DNA of 64,000 bases. Origin: Membranipora membranacea. Lineage: Eukaryota > Bryozoa > Gymnolaemata > Cheilostomatida > Membraniporidae. How positions within the stretch are numbered: the first letter of the stretch is position 1; every line of letters begins with the position of its first letter. The stretch lies in contig OU612065.1 of assembly GCA_914767715.1 (NCBI GenBank), positions 17,174,001-17,238,000 of the forward strand, read 5' to 3'. Under the pieces are notes generated by a model. That model had not been told where the DNA came from. It saw only the letters and a program-made list of their open reading frames with translations, and did not search any database. Position numbers and translations under genes: made by a program. Below are positions 1-23,657 of this stretch, piece after piece.

Positions 1-8
1 TTTTTGAG

Positions 9-131
9 TCAGTTGTATACTTCGCAGTAACCATCCACACAGAAACTCGTAACACCGATACTCATATCGCAACACTGGCAATTGGCAGTATAGGCCTCAT
101 CCATACACATGCATCTGTTCTGGCACTCCAT
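9..131 (-). CDS. Possible 40-residue cysteine-rich ORF inside a UBR5 intron
   Basis: On the minus strand an ATG opens a 40-codon frame ending in TGA. It has eight cysteines in forty residues, starting MECQNRCMCM, with a CQCC cluster in the middle and C-x4-C near the end. An in-frame TGA lies two codons upstream of the ATG, so it does not simply extend 5'. No signal peptide is visible, and I recognise no family. It sits downstream of the last visible UBR5 exon, so it is probably intronic to UBR5. It could be a nested small gene, an exon of another transcript, or a chance frame. The dense cysteines are the only argument for coding. Confidence 0.2.
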   Translation of the reverse strand: MECQNRCMCMDEAYTANCQCCDMSIGVTSFCVDGYCEVYN

Positions 132-380
132 GGCTCACAAGTGATTTCTTTTGAACAAAAATTTCGCGACAACCAAATGAATTTATGTGAAAGTTTGTGT
201 AAAATAACTTTTGAAAGTCATATGTTGCCATATTCTTGGATTATGTTGAATTCATAAATAAAGAATACTAATTTATATGCTCACGGTTGACTTATATCAT
301 GACATATCGGTTTCAACAAAAACCATTCACACCATAACTGAAAAATGGTTTACTTATAATAAATGGTCTTTAGGTTTTAC

Positions 381-2637
381 CGTTCTTTGTAGCTCTCGGA
401 TGATGAGACTTCTGGATTTTCCCTGTAGCACAGCCAGACATTGATCGATCAACTCATTAGGTACAAGTGAGCTCGGGATGGGAGGTCTGCCCAGCAAAAC
501 CCCAGCAGGCCTGCCTCCTGTAACATTCAAGAGACTATCACCATCTAACCTCACTTATTATGTGTATATGCCTTCACTCAAACCTCAACAATAACACAAA
601 AATATCTTCTACCAGTAAACCAAGGTGGTAATTTAGTGGACTGGTTGATATAGAGATACTAATTTATTTTCCTTTTGTGATTTCGAGAGCTCAACTGGAA
701 GTTCATTTATAATCAAAAACATTGCTACAGCCTTTGACAGACCATTAGGATAAAATAAAGTTGAACATTCCCGACATATTCTGGTACATGGACAGTTTGG
801 ATTGGCCAGTCTTTGCTTTATTTCTGCTAGGCCTTCTCAACCATGCATGATCATAGCAGCAGCAGCCATCCCATCCTATGGATATTCCATACCTGCGCTG
901 GTGACAGCATGTAGTATGCGGCTAGCACGTGAACCACGACTGACAGCACCAGTGCTACTGGTGATGGCAACAGCTCCACCTGAGGACACTCGGACAGCAC
1001 CCGAGGCCCCAGAGGCTGAGGCAGCAGAGGCCAGAGTGGCGAGAGAGGAGGCTGACGACTGATCCTGTCTAGCTGTGCGGCTACTTGTGCTTGTACCTGC
1101 AGCAGCAGCAGCAGCAGCTGAAGTACTAAGGGAGCCTGCTGTAGAAGTTCCAGTGTTAACAGAGCTGAAAAAGGCGGCATTTTTGAAGTGTTGATTAAAA
1201 TGAAGCCGTCAATCCTGTCTGGTCAGAGTACAACTGACTTGTAATTTAGTGGTATACAGAATAATAACTATCGAAGGTCATTCATAGCTGCTCCAAGATT
1301 GATAAGCATTTGACCATAATGATAAGGTGGTCCCATATATGTATTTCTTCAAACATGGAAATTGTTATAGTCTCCCTAAGAATGTCGTTCTGATACATAC
1401 TGTTGGCTGGTAATATAACTAGGTAGCACTAGCCGTATCCCAAAAGCCCACTTTTTGTTTTGAAGAAAGTGGCCTTTGAGTTATGACTAGGTAGCACACC
1501 TGTGCTTGCTTGATAGAGCACATACCTTTTATTCTCTGAAGAGGTTTTTGCTTGAACGTCAAGCTTGTCTGTGAGAAGGTTGTATGAAGTTCGACACACT
1601 CTGCCATCCTAAAACAATGACATATTGTTATCACACACTGGTCGATGGACAATCTACACAAATGCTTATTATACTCAAGGTGCAAAATGGTGTATAAAGT
1701 AGAGCAATTTTCAACTTTGGGCTCATTAATTTGAGTTGATTGTAGGCTAATCATGGAATTACCTTGAGAAGTAAAGCCACATGGCTTTCAGACAAAACAC
1801 ATTGCTCTATCGTTGAGGATCGAAGTGTTTCGAATACTGGGGCAGCTTTATAGCCATTCTTGCTGATATTGGCTGAGAGATCTCTCAATCTGCAAAAGAA
1901 GTATTCATATATAATATGCTCATGGTTCAGTAAAACAACATTGTAGTTAGAGCTAAGGCAATACAAAAAATTTCTTCCCAATACCATTTTTCTGTGTAGG
2001 CCAAGAGTATTACTCCTAAATTGCTTGTTTTACTATATCATAAGGATTGAGACATTTGGTCATATGAACTTGATGAAGAGTGAATGTACGCAGGGATTCA
2101 ACTCCTTGATGAAAGCAAGGCATTATATAAATGAACAACAAAGCTTAATTCATTCAATCATTGACAGCATACACTTCTTTAAAGTTGGACGAAAATTTTG
2201 AAATGAGAATCTGTTGAGCTCAAGACCATCAACCACCCGGAAGCACATGTATTGTATAGTGTGTAATATTTGACCTGACTCAACAAGTCAACTCAAATAG
2301 CTAATCTGAAAGAAAACTAAAAACAAAGAAGCCTGAAGGACATTTCATCATAATAAAATAAATCATTCTTTGATACTGCTTTCTTTTAACATGATTTTTT
2401 CAAACTAACTCCTCATATCAGTTTCAATAAGCAAGAAAATCCAGCTATAAGTTTGAGGGGCACACTGACTGACTAATTGTGGAACGGAAGACTGAGTTAC
2501 TGAAAGAAGAAAGTTTAGTTAGTAAGTAAAGTTAGTACAACTTTTACTTCTAGCTAAGCTAGTACTACTACTTACTTATCATGGAAGCTATCCACAGTTC
2601 CAGGGCTGGAATGAAGTATGAAGTGGAGTGAGCTCAT
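381..2637 (-). CDS. UBR5: E3 ubiquitin-protein ligase UBR5 (EDD/HYD), N-terminal part only
   Basis: Five exons read continuously: 2576-2637, 1763-1889, 1526-1608, 893-1164, 381-517, all with GT-AG borders and matching phases. The protein begins MSSLHFILHSSPGTVD, like the start of animal UBR5. It continues with LRDLSANISK and SSTIEQCVLSESHVALLL, then a DGRVCR stretch typical of the family. Exon 4 encodes a low-complexity Ser/Ala/Thr linker with a seven-alanine run. Exon 5 holds the first part of the UBA domain (about residues 197-227, with LQGKSRSLIIRELQRT). The family is a giant HECT ligase with UBA, UBR, MLLE and HECT domains, acting in N-degron recognition and nuclear protein turnover. All later domains lie beyond the left edge. 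The start codon is chosen by homology and first ATG. The gene is head to head with DDX6. Confidence 0.92.
1418..1497. repeat. 12-base direct repeats flanking a 56-base imperfect hairpin
   Basis: The word ACTAGGTAGCAC occurs at 1418-1429 and again at 1486-1497. The 56 bases between them contain an imperfect inverted repeat (AAAGCCCACTTT near the left, AAAGTGGCCTTT near the right). It lies in the UBR5 intron between exons 3 and 4. It could be a decayed MITE with target-site duplication, or a local slippage product. Confidence 0.4.
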
Positions 2638-4799
2638 TGTTTTAAATTGTCAGTCAACCACCAGCAGTTCAACAGGCTACAAATATATCACATACTTTTT
2701 CTCAGTCGAATTTGGTCAACATGATTTTCTCTATAGCTTTTTTTATGAATCCATGATTTTTTTTCTAGATGACTTTTTTGGTGCGGGTCTTGAATAATAC
2801 CAAAATATAGTTCTTGAAACTGTATTTTCTTACTTATTAAGCTTTTAAAGTTTAAGTTGTTTACATGACTCATTAAATGTTTAAGAATTTTTTGAGTGGT
2901 CTAGTTGGCCAATATCATGCCATAAAATAAATTGCCCAAATATCAAAACTTGGCCAGCACCATTTTGGAATAATTGGATAGAAGAAATTTTCTTATTTGG
3001 TAGGTGGAATTAATCTTGAGACATCAGCAATCTGGGGTTATAAGTTATCACCTGTACATAAAGAGAATTTTTAGGGCTCCCATGATTCACCCATGCAAAA
3101 GAAACCTTGTCAAAAGAATGATGGATGATTTGAAAAATTTACAGTGAATATCCTTATTTATTATTTTCTTTAGCTCACTCATCAATCAATCAAATTTTCT
3201 GTACCAGCTTAGGTTTCTTTCATCGGATTTTTTTTGCCCTTACTCAGGGGTTGTGGGTTACATGGTAATTTACCTAATCTTGTTATACAATTAATAATAT
3301 CAATAACAGAATAGATGAGTATGGATAGAAGAGTTGTATGTAACACTGACTAACAGTTGAGTTAGTTATAGAAGAACAGTCACTGCACTGAACAGGCCCA
3401 GGACAGGGTCCAGTAGTTTCCTTGGCTTGGCTTGTAGGTAGTTGAGTTGGTCACCAATCAACTCAATGAATATCATAGAAGTGTCAGCAAGGAGTTACAG
3501 CGGTGTTTGTATGACCACATATGATATAGGAGTATAAGACTCCTTGCTTTCACTTAGTATTAATTAATCAAGACACCCACACCACAGTGCTGAGTGAGTG
3601 GAGGGAACTAGTAATAGATAGGTACTACAATGTAGCAAATATACATGAACAACATACTTATCATGTATATTTAACGTAGGAAATTATTAGATATATGTTC
3701 GTATCAAATCATTGTTTTCAGTCACAAAGAAACGGTCCCTGAATGAGTATCAGATTATTAGAGCATCCATCCTTCTTGCAGGCAGTAACTATCGACTGTG
3801 CTTCTTAATTCTCTGCTTACTGTAGATCTAGTGAATAGGAATACTTACTGAAGTGGATAGGTCTAGAATTAACTCAACTGTATAGTTTGTATACAAAGTC
3901 AAAGTGATTGCAATTGATCATGTTTAGAAATAGCTCATTGGGTCAGGACTCCGCCAAGACTACCTTAGAGATAATAATATATTAATGTATATATTCAGTA
4001 GAAGGCCCAGTGGCTCCTAGTAAACTAAATCCCAATTTGAATGATGTCTGCAAAGGCCTACACGAAAAGCATAAGTAGTTGTAATTATTATCCAGACCAA
4101 CTGGCCCCAATTAAGGGCGGCAATAGTTAGGTGAAAATGAAACCAAGTACGTAGTCAATTTTGGTGCCCAATAACTGTCAACTCAAGACCTCCAAACCAA
4201 AGGGAGACAAATATTTCTTGTGGTGTATCCAGGAGAGTGTGTTTTAAATCTAGGAATTTTAAGAAACTGATAACAAGCGAGGCTGCTGCAGGATTTAGTG
4301 GGCCCTGAGATCTATCAAAAGGTTATATGGGTCTCTTGCAAAAGAGAATGCCTGTGACAATCATCTTTGCCAATAATTATTTGTGGAGGTTTTTCTCTAA
4401 TTGTTGGCTTTTTATGTTCTTTGTTTTCCTTTCGCAGATATTGTGAAAACTGAAACACCCTGCTGATACGATTGAGCTACAGAAATTTATAACAGCAGTG
4501 TATTCAATCCTGCATCCGCTTGCAAGGTGTAGGCAGTTTGGTGCTAGATAAATTTGTGTGTGCTAGCTGCCCCTTTGTATGTGGATTCGACACATGAGAC
4601 ATTCTTAAATGACAAGTCTGCAAATCTTCTGAAGTAGAATAATTCTGACCTCAGTGCATCTAATGAGATAGTGACTCAAATTATATTTGCACATTAAATG
4701 CAGTTTCTTGGGAAACAGAATTGATGGTGAAAAACTGATAATAAATCTCTAAGTTCTACATTGTCGCAAACATATCGAACTAAACACTAGCTGAAGAAG
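2638..4799. other. Head-to-head intergenic region between UBR5 and DDX6
   Basis: No coding exon is recognisable. The segment must hold the divergent promoters and 5' untranslated sequence of UBR5 (leftward) and DDX6 (rightward). A pyrimidine-rich acceptor-like site (CCTTTCGCAG) ends near 4438 and might start a 5' UTR exon of DDX6. An inverted repeat with 10-base arms (AGCAAGGAGT near 3487, ACTCCTTGCT near 3539) is present. The 61-codon minus-strand frame at 2688-2873 is AT-biased and resembles nothing known. Confidence 0.5.
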
Positions 4800-8626
<3,827 letters not shown>

Positions 8627-9929
8627 GACTACTGAATCGACATGATATGACTTGCCATGCTGGTACTACCACACTAATACATTTATGGCATGGATCTGTA
8701 AATACTAACTTTTGCCTCTTTTTTTCATAGGAGAGGCTTCCTGAACAGCTGGTGAAAGCTCTTAGCGAAGCTGCACTGTCTGTGTTTTTTGTTCAACAAC
8801 ATATGATTATCTTATTGTGAGAACGGTGTGTTTTTGGAGAGCCTTACCACAAACTTGCAACTTTCAAATAACTGAAATTGTACTTAGTAGTCGAACTCTT
8901 AACCATAGTGTATGATTGGGAGAATGCAAGTCCAGAATGATTAAGTTACCTATCGAACTCCTGACAACAACGACAACACTCTATTTGCACTCTTGAAGCT
9001 CTAAGGCAATTGGAACAGAAAATCCTAAAATTCACGCGGTGCAGTTTTCTCTTTCCAACTTCGATAAATGTTATGTGCTTGAAGAAAACATTGCATCCTA
9101 TAGCCTGTGATTGTCAGGATTTCTTGAATGCATGTGATGAGTGCCTGAGATGAGTATGTTATGTTCATGGCTGAGTTACAGCTAGTAAAGTTATGAGGCG
9201 AGTCATTGCTTGATGTAGAATTAGACCAAACATGGAGCCATAAAAGCAGGCTGTATCTCCGATTATTCAAATGATCTCATGCTGGGGATAAAATCTTAGG
9301 GCCGCCAAATGTTTTTTTTGTTAATTGTCTAAATTGAATGTCACTGTCAAGTAACGAGGACAGTGATTACAGTCACAGAGTTGTGGAACTATTGATATTT
9401 TGTCAGCTGGTCAGTGATAACTTTGTTGAAATTGTTCATTGGCTTTGTTTAATTTTGAATTTCACTGTTGCTGACAGGGTCGTGTATTTGGTTCAGATTA
9501 TTTCTGTTGACATGTTAATTTTAAGGAAGCCAATGAGTTGTGTTTCTTTACTGGGTTAGTTGAATCAACTTCTTTATAGAATGGTATTTCGATCAGATAA
9601 TGAGCTCACACTTCTGAGTGGGCAGTTTTTTCGCTCCTCACTTCTCATGATGCATAACGTTGAAGAATTGAGGAATTTCGTAAATTGTAATTGACTAAAT
9701 GTGGTTTTCAATGTAAGAATGTATGGCTGGATTTTCTGCGTAGGTACTGGTACGACGCTTTTGAAGTTACATTGAAACTGCTACAAAAAAATAGCAAAAC
9801 AATCTGAGCATCTTTTTTTTTTAAACTGATGGTAAAGTAAGAGTTTTTCACCTATAATGGTTGTGTTGTTGCTGGATATCATGATTGTAAAGAAATTTTC
9901 ACCTCGATGTATCGTATTACCAAAATAAA
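8627..9929 (+). terminator. DDX6 3' untranslated region and probable polyadenylation signal
   Basis: After the TAG of DDX6 comes about 1.3 kb without a convincing coding frame. A canonical AATAAA at 9924-9929, followed by a T/G-rich stretch (TCATATCTTTGTCTCATTG), is the best candidate cleavage signal on this strand. The 81-codon minus-strand frame at 9025-9270 resembles no family and is read as chance. Confidence 0.5.
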
Positions 9930-10739
9930 TTTCCATAATGCTCATATCTTTGTCTCATTGTTTCGTGTTCCAACTCACAGATCAAGTATTTACATACTAG
10001 TAGTTAAATACGGATCTTGGAAATGTGAGCTCATTGTACTTCCACTGTATTTCCACATATCTTGCTTTGTGCCAAGATAAATAGACTGGATTAGTTCCCT
10101 CTATTTTTTTAATATTCTCGTCCCATATCAACTCCTTGATCAAAGTAATTCATAATCCTCTGCTTAATTCCATTCTAGTCCCTGGTTTGTTACTACCACA
10201 TGTCTCTACAATGTACATTAGGTGATGATGGAATGTGGGAGTAAATCCACAAGTAATAAATGTGGCCAATTTGTGATTCTCTGAGGAAGCAGTAGTAACT
10301 ATGACGGTAACCTATCTTGATATACCTTGTTTACAGTCTTTAACTCCTTGGTTGTGGCAACAATTGCACTATTGCTTTTGTGGTGCATATGAATATTATA
10401 TCTATTGACGACTTTCACTGGTAAAATCAAAGAGTAAACTAAATTGTTGTACCAAGGTTGTCTGAAATAGATAAACCACATAACAGTTAACCAAGTGAGC
10501 GTTCGATCCGAACAGTGGTTTTTTTGTGGAAAATATGACCAAATTTAATTTGCTAGCTTGATAGACTTCATGCTAAAATTGTTCATGCAAGCCCTTGTAT
10601 TGGACTGGACAGACCCATTGAACTCTCTGCAGCCAAGGAGTTGCTGCAGACATCTGAGCCTGATACACACTTGTTTTGAAAATCAGCTGATTGATGCAGC
10701 TAGCATGTGCTTTTAGTTGACCCAGTTATATGATTATCC

Positions 10740-10841
10740 AATGGAATTACATGGGAGGCGTGGCGTCGCGCGTTTGAATGACGTCTCTTGGGCAACACGA
10801 AGGAGCCATTCTTGATTTCCGCCATATTGTTTTTTGATTGG
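10740..10841 (+). promoter_or_regulatory. Probable DYRK1A promoter and noncoding first exon
   Basis: This is a locally GC-rich patch in AT-rich surroundings. It contains GGGAGGCGTGGCGTCGCGCG, a CRE-like TGACGTC near 10779, a YY1-like CCGCCATATTG near 10829 (ATGGCGG on the other strand) and a CCAAT-box inverse ATTGG near 10837. It ends in a strong splice donor (GG|GTGAGTAT, intron from 10842). The matching acceptor is probably TTTCAG near 13452, 50 bases before the DYRK1A start codon. This fits a housekeeping promoter with an untranslated first exon. It is inferred from motifs only. Confidence 0.4.
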
Positions 10842-19631
<8,790 letters not shown>

Positions 19632-20966
19632 AACAGGGTTCAGGAATCAAATTTGCATTTCTTGTAGTGTGGATAGTGTTTTTTAGTGGTACCTGGATGA
19701 AGCTGTGAAGTCAAAGTTGTAAAAAAATGTATTTAAGATGATGACTATTCAACTAGTGATCCACAATTATTTATGAATTTCTTTGCCTACCCAGAAAATC
19801 GCTTGCAGTGTAAGCCCACCGACTGACTTTTTGAACTTTGAATTTAGTAAAGTACTGGCCCATAGATGAAATAGTTGATTGCGATTTGTTTTTTTTTGTT
19901 GGAATTGTACGAATACTTTATATACATTTATTTAGTTTTGTACTGTGTTTTTGGTGAATGTTGTTGATGGATCTAACTTTAGTCTACCTGCTGTCTTCCA
20001 AGCATTTTATAATCCTATTTCAACTTAATCGGCAAACGCTCTGGTTATTAATCATATATTTGAATGATCATGGCATATATGATTGCAGTATTGAATTTTA
20101 TATTATGTCTACTATACAACAATGAAATTTATCTCATAAATCCTACAGTGGTAATTCAGAGAGTTGATTAAGTTAAAATTCTTTGCCAGTCGTTTACCTA
20201 TTGGCAGTTCCATCATTTCCTTTAGTACTTTTCCCTCTTACAACAATTACCGTGTACATCATACATGTACATATACATTCAACTTTGCTATCAATTTAGT
20301 GTCTATCATAGAGCTGCCAGGGTTGTCAAATAGTGTTAGTGCAAGTGGAAGATTCATGGTTGCTTGAACTACAACAAATTAACCACTTTTCTTTCTTATA
20401 GTATGAAGAGGGGGGTCTAGTGACTGCCAAATAATACCCCGAACAGTATTTGCCGAGATGACGCATCTGTCAGAAGTCTCAACCCCAATCATTTACTGCA
20501 TGATTAAAGTCAAGAGTAATAATATATTGACTCTGTTACGAGACTTGATGCTATCGGAGTGACTGAATTTGCCTTGATGAAAGATAAAAACGATGGGGGT
20601 TTGTTTGAGCGGAGTTCTAGTCGAGATTTTGCTCCAACAGCCAGACTCATTCTTATTGAATAATACCCTAGTATTTGTTGATAGATGACTGATACTGTGG
20701 GAAACAAGGAGCTTTGAATTGAGAATCGTGTGTGAAATCCAGTTATTGCACTTTGATACCTGTGATTTTGAGTTGTTTACCCTTTGAACTTTTGTGACAT
20801 CTAGGGTAATTTCCCAAGAGTAACGTCAAACATTTAAAGACATCAGTGCGGTGCAAATAATTTGAATGCACACATAATACCTGACATACTTATCTTTATG
20901 AACATTTTGCCTGCAGCATAACATGATTCTAGAACTTATTTCTTATGAAAGTTAGGATTTGCAGGC
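19632..20966 (+). other. DYRK1A 3' UTR and spacer to GRPEL1
   Basis: No coding exon is recognisable. The two genes run in the same direction, so this holds the DYRK1A 3' UTR and the GRPEL1 promoter. I see no AATAAA here. A variant ATTAAA near 20502 is a possible poly(A) signal. The small frames at 20164-20367 (+) and 20510-20707 (-) have no family resemblance. Confidence 0.4.
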
Positions 20967-23422
20967 ATGACTTCTAAGATAGGTATTTGCATTAGGCTCT
21001 GTTTCAGAAACAAACAGATATGGAGCTTAAATGGAACTCAAACGTAAGTGAGAAGTTATTGGCCATCAGAACTTGGCCTCTTTATATAATAATTACTGAT
21101 ATTTCCAGCAGTTTGCATGGTCAAAACTTTTTCATTATATAGTATCATATATATATTATAAATTATATCTATAGTAAGTATATACTTTTATATAAGCATA
21201 TTATGAAACATATTAATTATACTAATTCTCGTACACAGACGGATCTACTCTAACACCTAGGGCCAGTATCTTACTGGAAAAAAAACCTGGGAGGGGGCAG
21301 TCTAACATAAGTGATTTGCTTCAAAAATATCGCTCACTCATATTGGAAGATCTCCCTGTGATCACAAGTATGATCAAACTCAACTCAATGTTAGGGTCCT
21401 ACATATATAGAGTCAGATGGTCAGTTTTATCAAAATTTATCTTTTTTCAGAGTTCAACAACGCATATCTTTGCCTGTATGGTCTAACCAAATTTGCACCA
21501 GTCCACAGAAGAGATTATATACAACCACTGGAAATTCCACCTCAACTGCAGATGCTATAGATAATGAAAAGCCACCTCCGGCAGAAGGTGTTGAAGATTC
21601 GGAGACACCAGAGATATCTGCAGAAGCAAAAGCTCTAGAAGAACTAAAAGCTAGCCATGAAAAACTTATGGAGGCTAAGAAGGCAGCAGAGGTAGGGTAT
21701 ATGGGAGGCTACAAATAGATAAACCCCCCTTTTTAGTTATATTTACTTCGGTGTTGGTTGTCTTGTTTTTATCATTATGATCAGTACAGCTATACAATGT
21801 GCTGCACACTTTCTAACGAATTATAAAGTATCTACTGTTGATTGGCTGGTATGATATAAGACAGCCTTATCACATCACACAACACTCCACATGAGCCATA
21901 TCCACCTGAGCTTATATAATGACACAATCAGCGAACAGAGCTAAGAACAATTTTATCTTGTCATTCTATGATTTTCTGTTTTCCTTCTGAGATATTAGAC
22001 ATTAAATTCAAGGCCAGTGTGAATAATTGGTTTCTGTGTTTTTGAAGGACAAGTATATGAGAGCTTTAGCTGAAACAGAAAATGTGAGGCAGCGTATGAG
22101 GAAGCAGGTTAGTAAAAACTTACTAGTTTTGAAGATTTTAATTCTGTTAAGAAATTCTTGGACATACCTGACGAGAAATAAGGATTTTTTCATTAGATAG
22201 CTCCAAAACCACAAACCCGCTACACATCCTTATTCTCAATCTTCTATCAATAAATTATGTCAGTGTTTGCGCAAGCTGTAAGTAATATGCCAGATCAGGA
22301 GCACGTATGAGATATGTCAATTGGTGCAGTGATCCTGATTCAAAGCTTACTGTGGATTGAGAATATTTTGCACCCGATTTGACTGTACCTAGCTATTTTT
22401 GTCTTGTCTTCTGATGATCCTCCGATTCTTATTCAACATTTTAAATCCTTAAAAATGTGTTGTATGTTGAGATGTATTTGGTGACGTTCACAATAAGAAA
22501 AATTACCAGCGCTCTTTTGAGTCGAACTGTCGCTTTCGAACATAAGATAAGGTGTATTTACTGCTGTCACATATACAGAATCCTCCTGTTTATTCAGACA
22601 TAGAAAATTGCACATATTTATATTTATGTTAGCAACTCAACAATCGTGGGATCCAAAATATTAGTAGCCCATTAAAAATGAATCGAGAATTCCATTTTTC
22701 AATGTTTTTTGTCCTTAAATAATCGACAATCGTGCTTGTACTGCATGAGTTGCTTCCTCTCAATATAGGGATGACAACTAACGTGATGCATGGATGTTTG
22801 AGCGTTATAGACATGAGGGTTCTTTGATTTCACTTTTGAACTTTTTCAATTAATTATGTGTCCATTTATAAATTGGCCAGATCACAGTAATTATAGGATT
22901 ATATTTTCCAATTTTAAGGTAAGGTGGTTTTAAGTGAAAGCATTTTCATTGCATAAGACATAGATATTATTATACAAATGATAACCCCCACCTATAAAAC
23001 TATTGTAATTTGCTGTTCACGCTAACCCTCCTTATTGTTTTCGCATTAATTTTTTATAGGTTGATGATGCCAAACAGTTTGGAATTCAGGGATTTTGTAA
23101 AGACCTATTAACAGTAGCAGACACGTTACGGTTAGCCTCAGACAACATACCAGCTGAACAACTAGAAAACTCCTCAGTTAAAAGCATGTTTGAAGGACTT
23201 AAATTAACTGAATCACAGTTAGCCCAAGTATTTAAGCAACATGGTGTTAAGTTAACAAATCCTGAGGGTGAGAAATTTGATCCTAATGTTCATGAAGCTG
23301 TATTCCAACAGCCTATTCCAGAGAAAGAGCCCGGTACTATTTTTGTTGTTACTAAACCTGGATATACTTTGAATGATCGTGTGCTCAGACCTGCTATGGT
23401 TGGAGTTGTGAAAGCACCTTGA
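20967..23422 (+). CDS. GRPEL1: GrpE-like nucleotide exchange factor, mitochondrial
   Basis: Four exons (20967-21043, 21451-21691, 22048-22107, 23060-23422) join in frame to 246 residues. The first exon was too short for an ORF search. It was chosen because its strong donor (AC|GTAAGTGAG) has the right phase and it encodes MTSKIGICIRLCFRNKQIWS, a basic, hydroxyl-rich mitochondrial presequence. The middle is a charged helix (EALEELKASHEKLMEAK type) that continues DKYMRALAETENVRQRMRKQ, the GrpE dimer coiled coil. The last exon has GIQGFCKDLL and the C-terminal beta domain, with FDPNVHEAVFQ, KEPGTIFVVTKPGY and LRPAMVGVVKAP. GrpE releases ADP from mitochondrial Hsp70 (mortalin) in the matrix, driving protein import and folding. 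Only exon 1 is an inference; the remainder is clear. Confidence 0.92.
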
Positions 23423-23443
23423 GAGTATTAAAGTATCAGGTTA

Positions 23444-23449
23444 AATAAA
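23444..23449 (+). terminator. Polyadenylation signal of GRPEL1
   Basis: AATAAA lies 22 bases after the GRPEL1 stop codon, followed by a TG/T-rich stretch. Its transcript end probably overlaps that of the convergent PIGK gene, whose own signal lies a few bases further on. Confidence 0.65.
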
Positions 23450-23462
23450 GATGTACACTGTA

Positions 23463-23468
23463 TTTATT
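23463..23468 (-). terminator. Possible polyadenylation signal of PIGK
   Basis: TTTATT on the plus strand reads AATAAA on the minus strand, about 190 bases beyond the PIGK stop. If used, PIGK and GRPEL1 transcripts end within tens of bases of each other, and may overlap. Confidence 0.4.
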
Positions 23469-23657
23469 ATCTTTCTAAGCATAGAATGAAAGTATAAATC
23501 AAAGAAATTATCATTTACAACATGTATACAACACTGCTTTGGCAATTCTTATTTCAAATAAAAGTGCAAATTGTACCTCTGGTGGTGCTCTGATAATCAC
23601 AGCGTACTGAAAAGTCAATATGAAAGGAGCAGAAAGCAGAACGGTTGTGTCCCAAGT

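Noticed and set aside
802-1062. 86-codon plus-strand Ala/Glu-rich frame
   Set aside because: Antisense shadow of the same UBR5 exon; its composition reflects the GCT/GCC repeats.
851-1180. 109-codon Leu/Gln-rich minus-strand frame
   Set aside because: It is an out-of-frame reading of the UBR5 Ser/Ala exon (893-1164). The true frame keeps phase with neighbouring exons.
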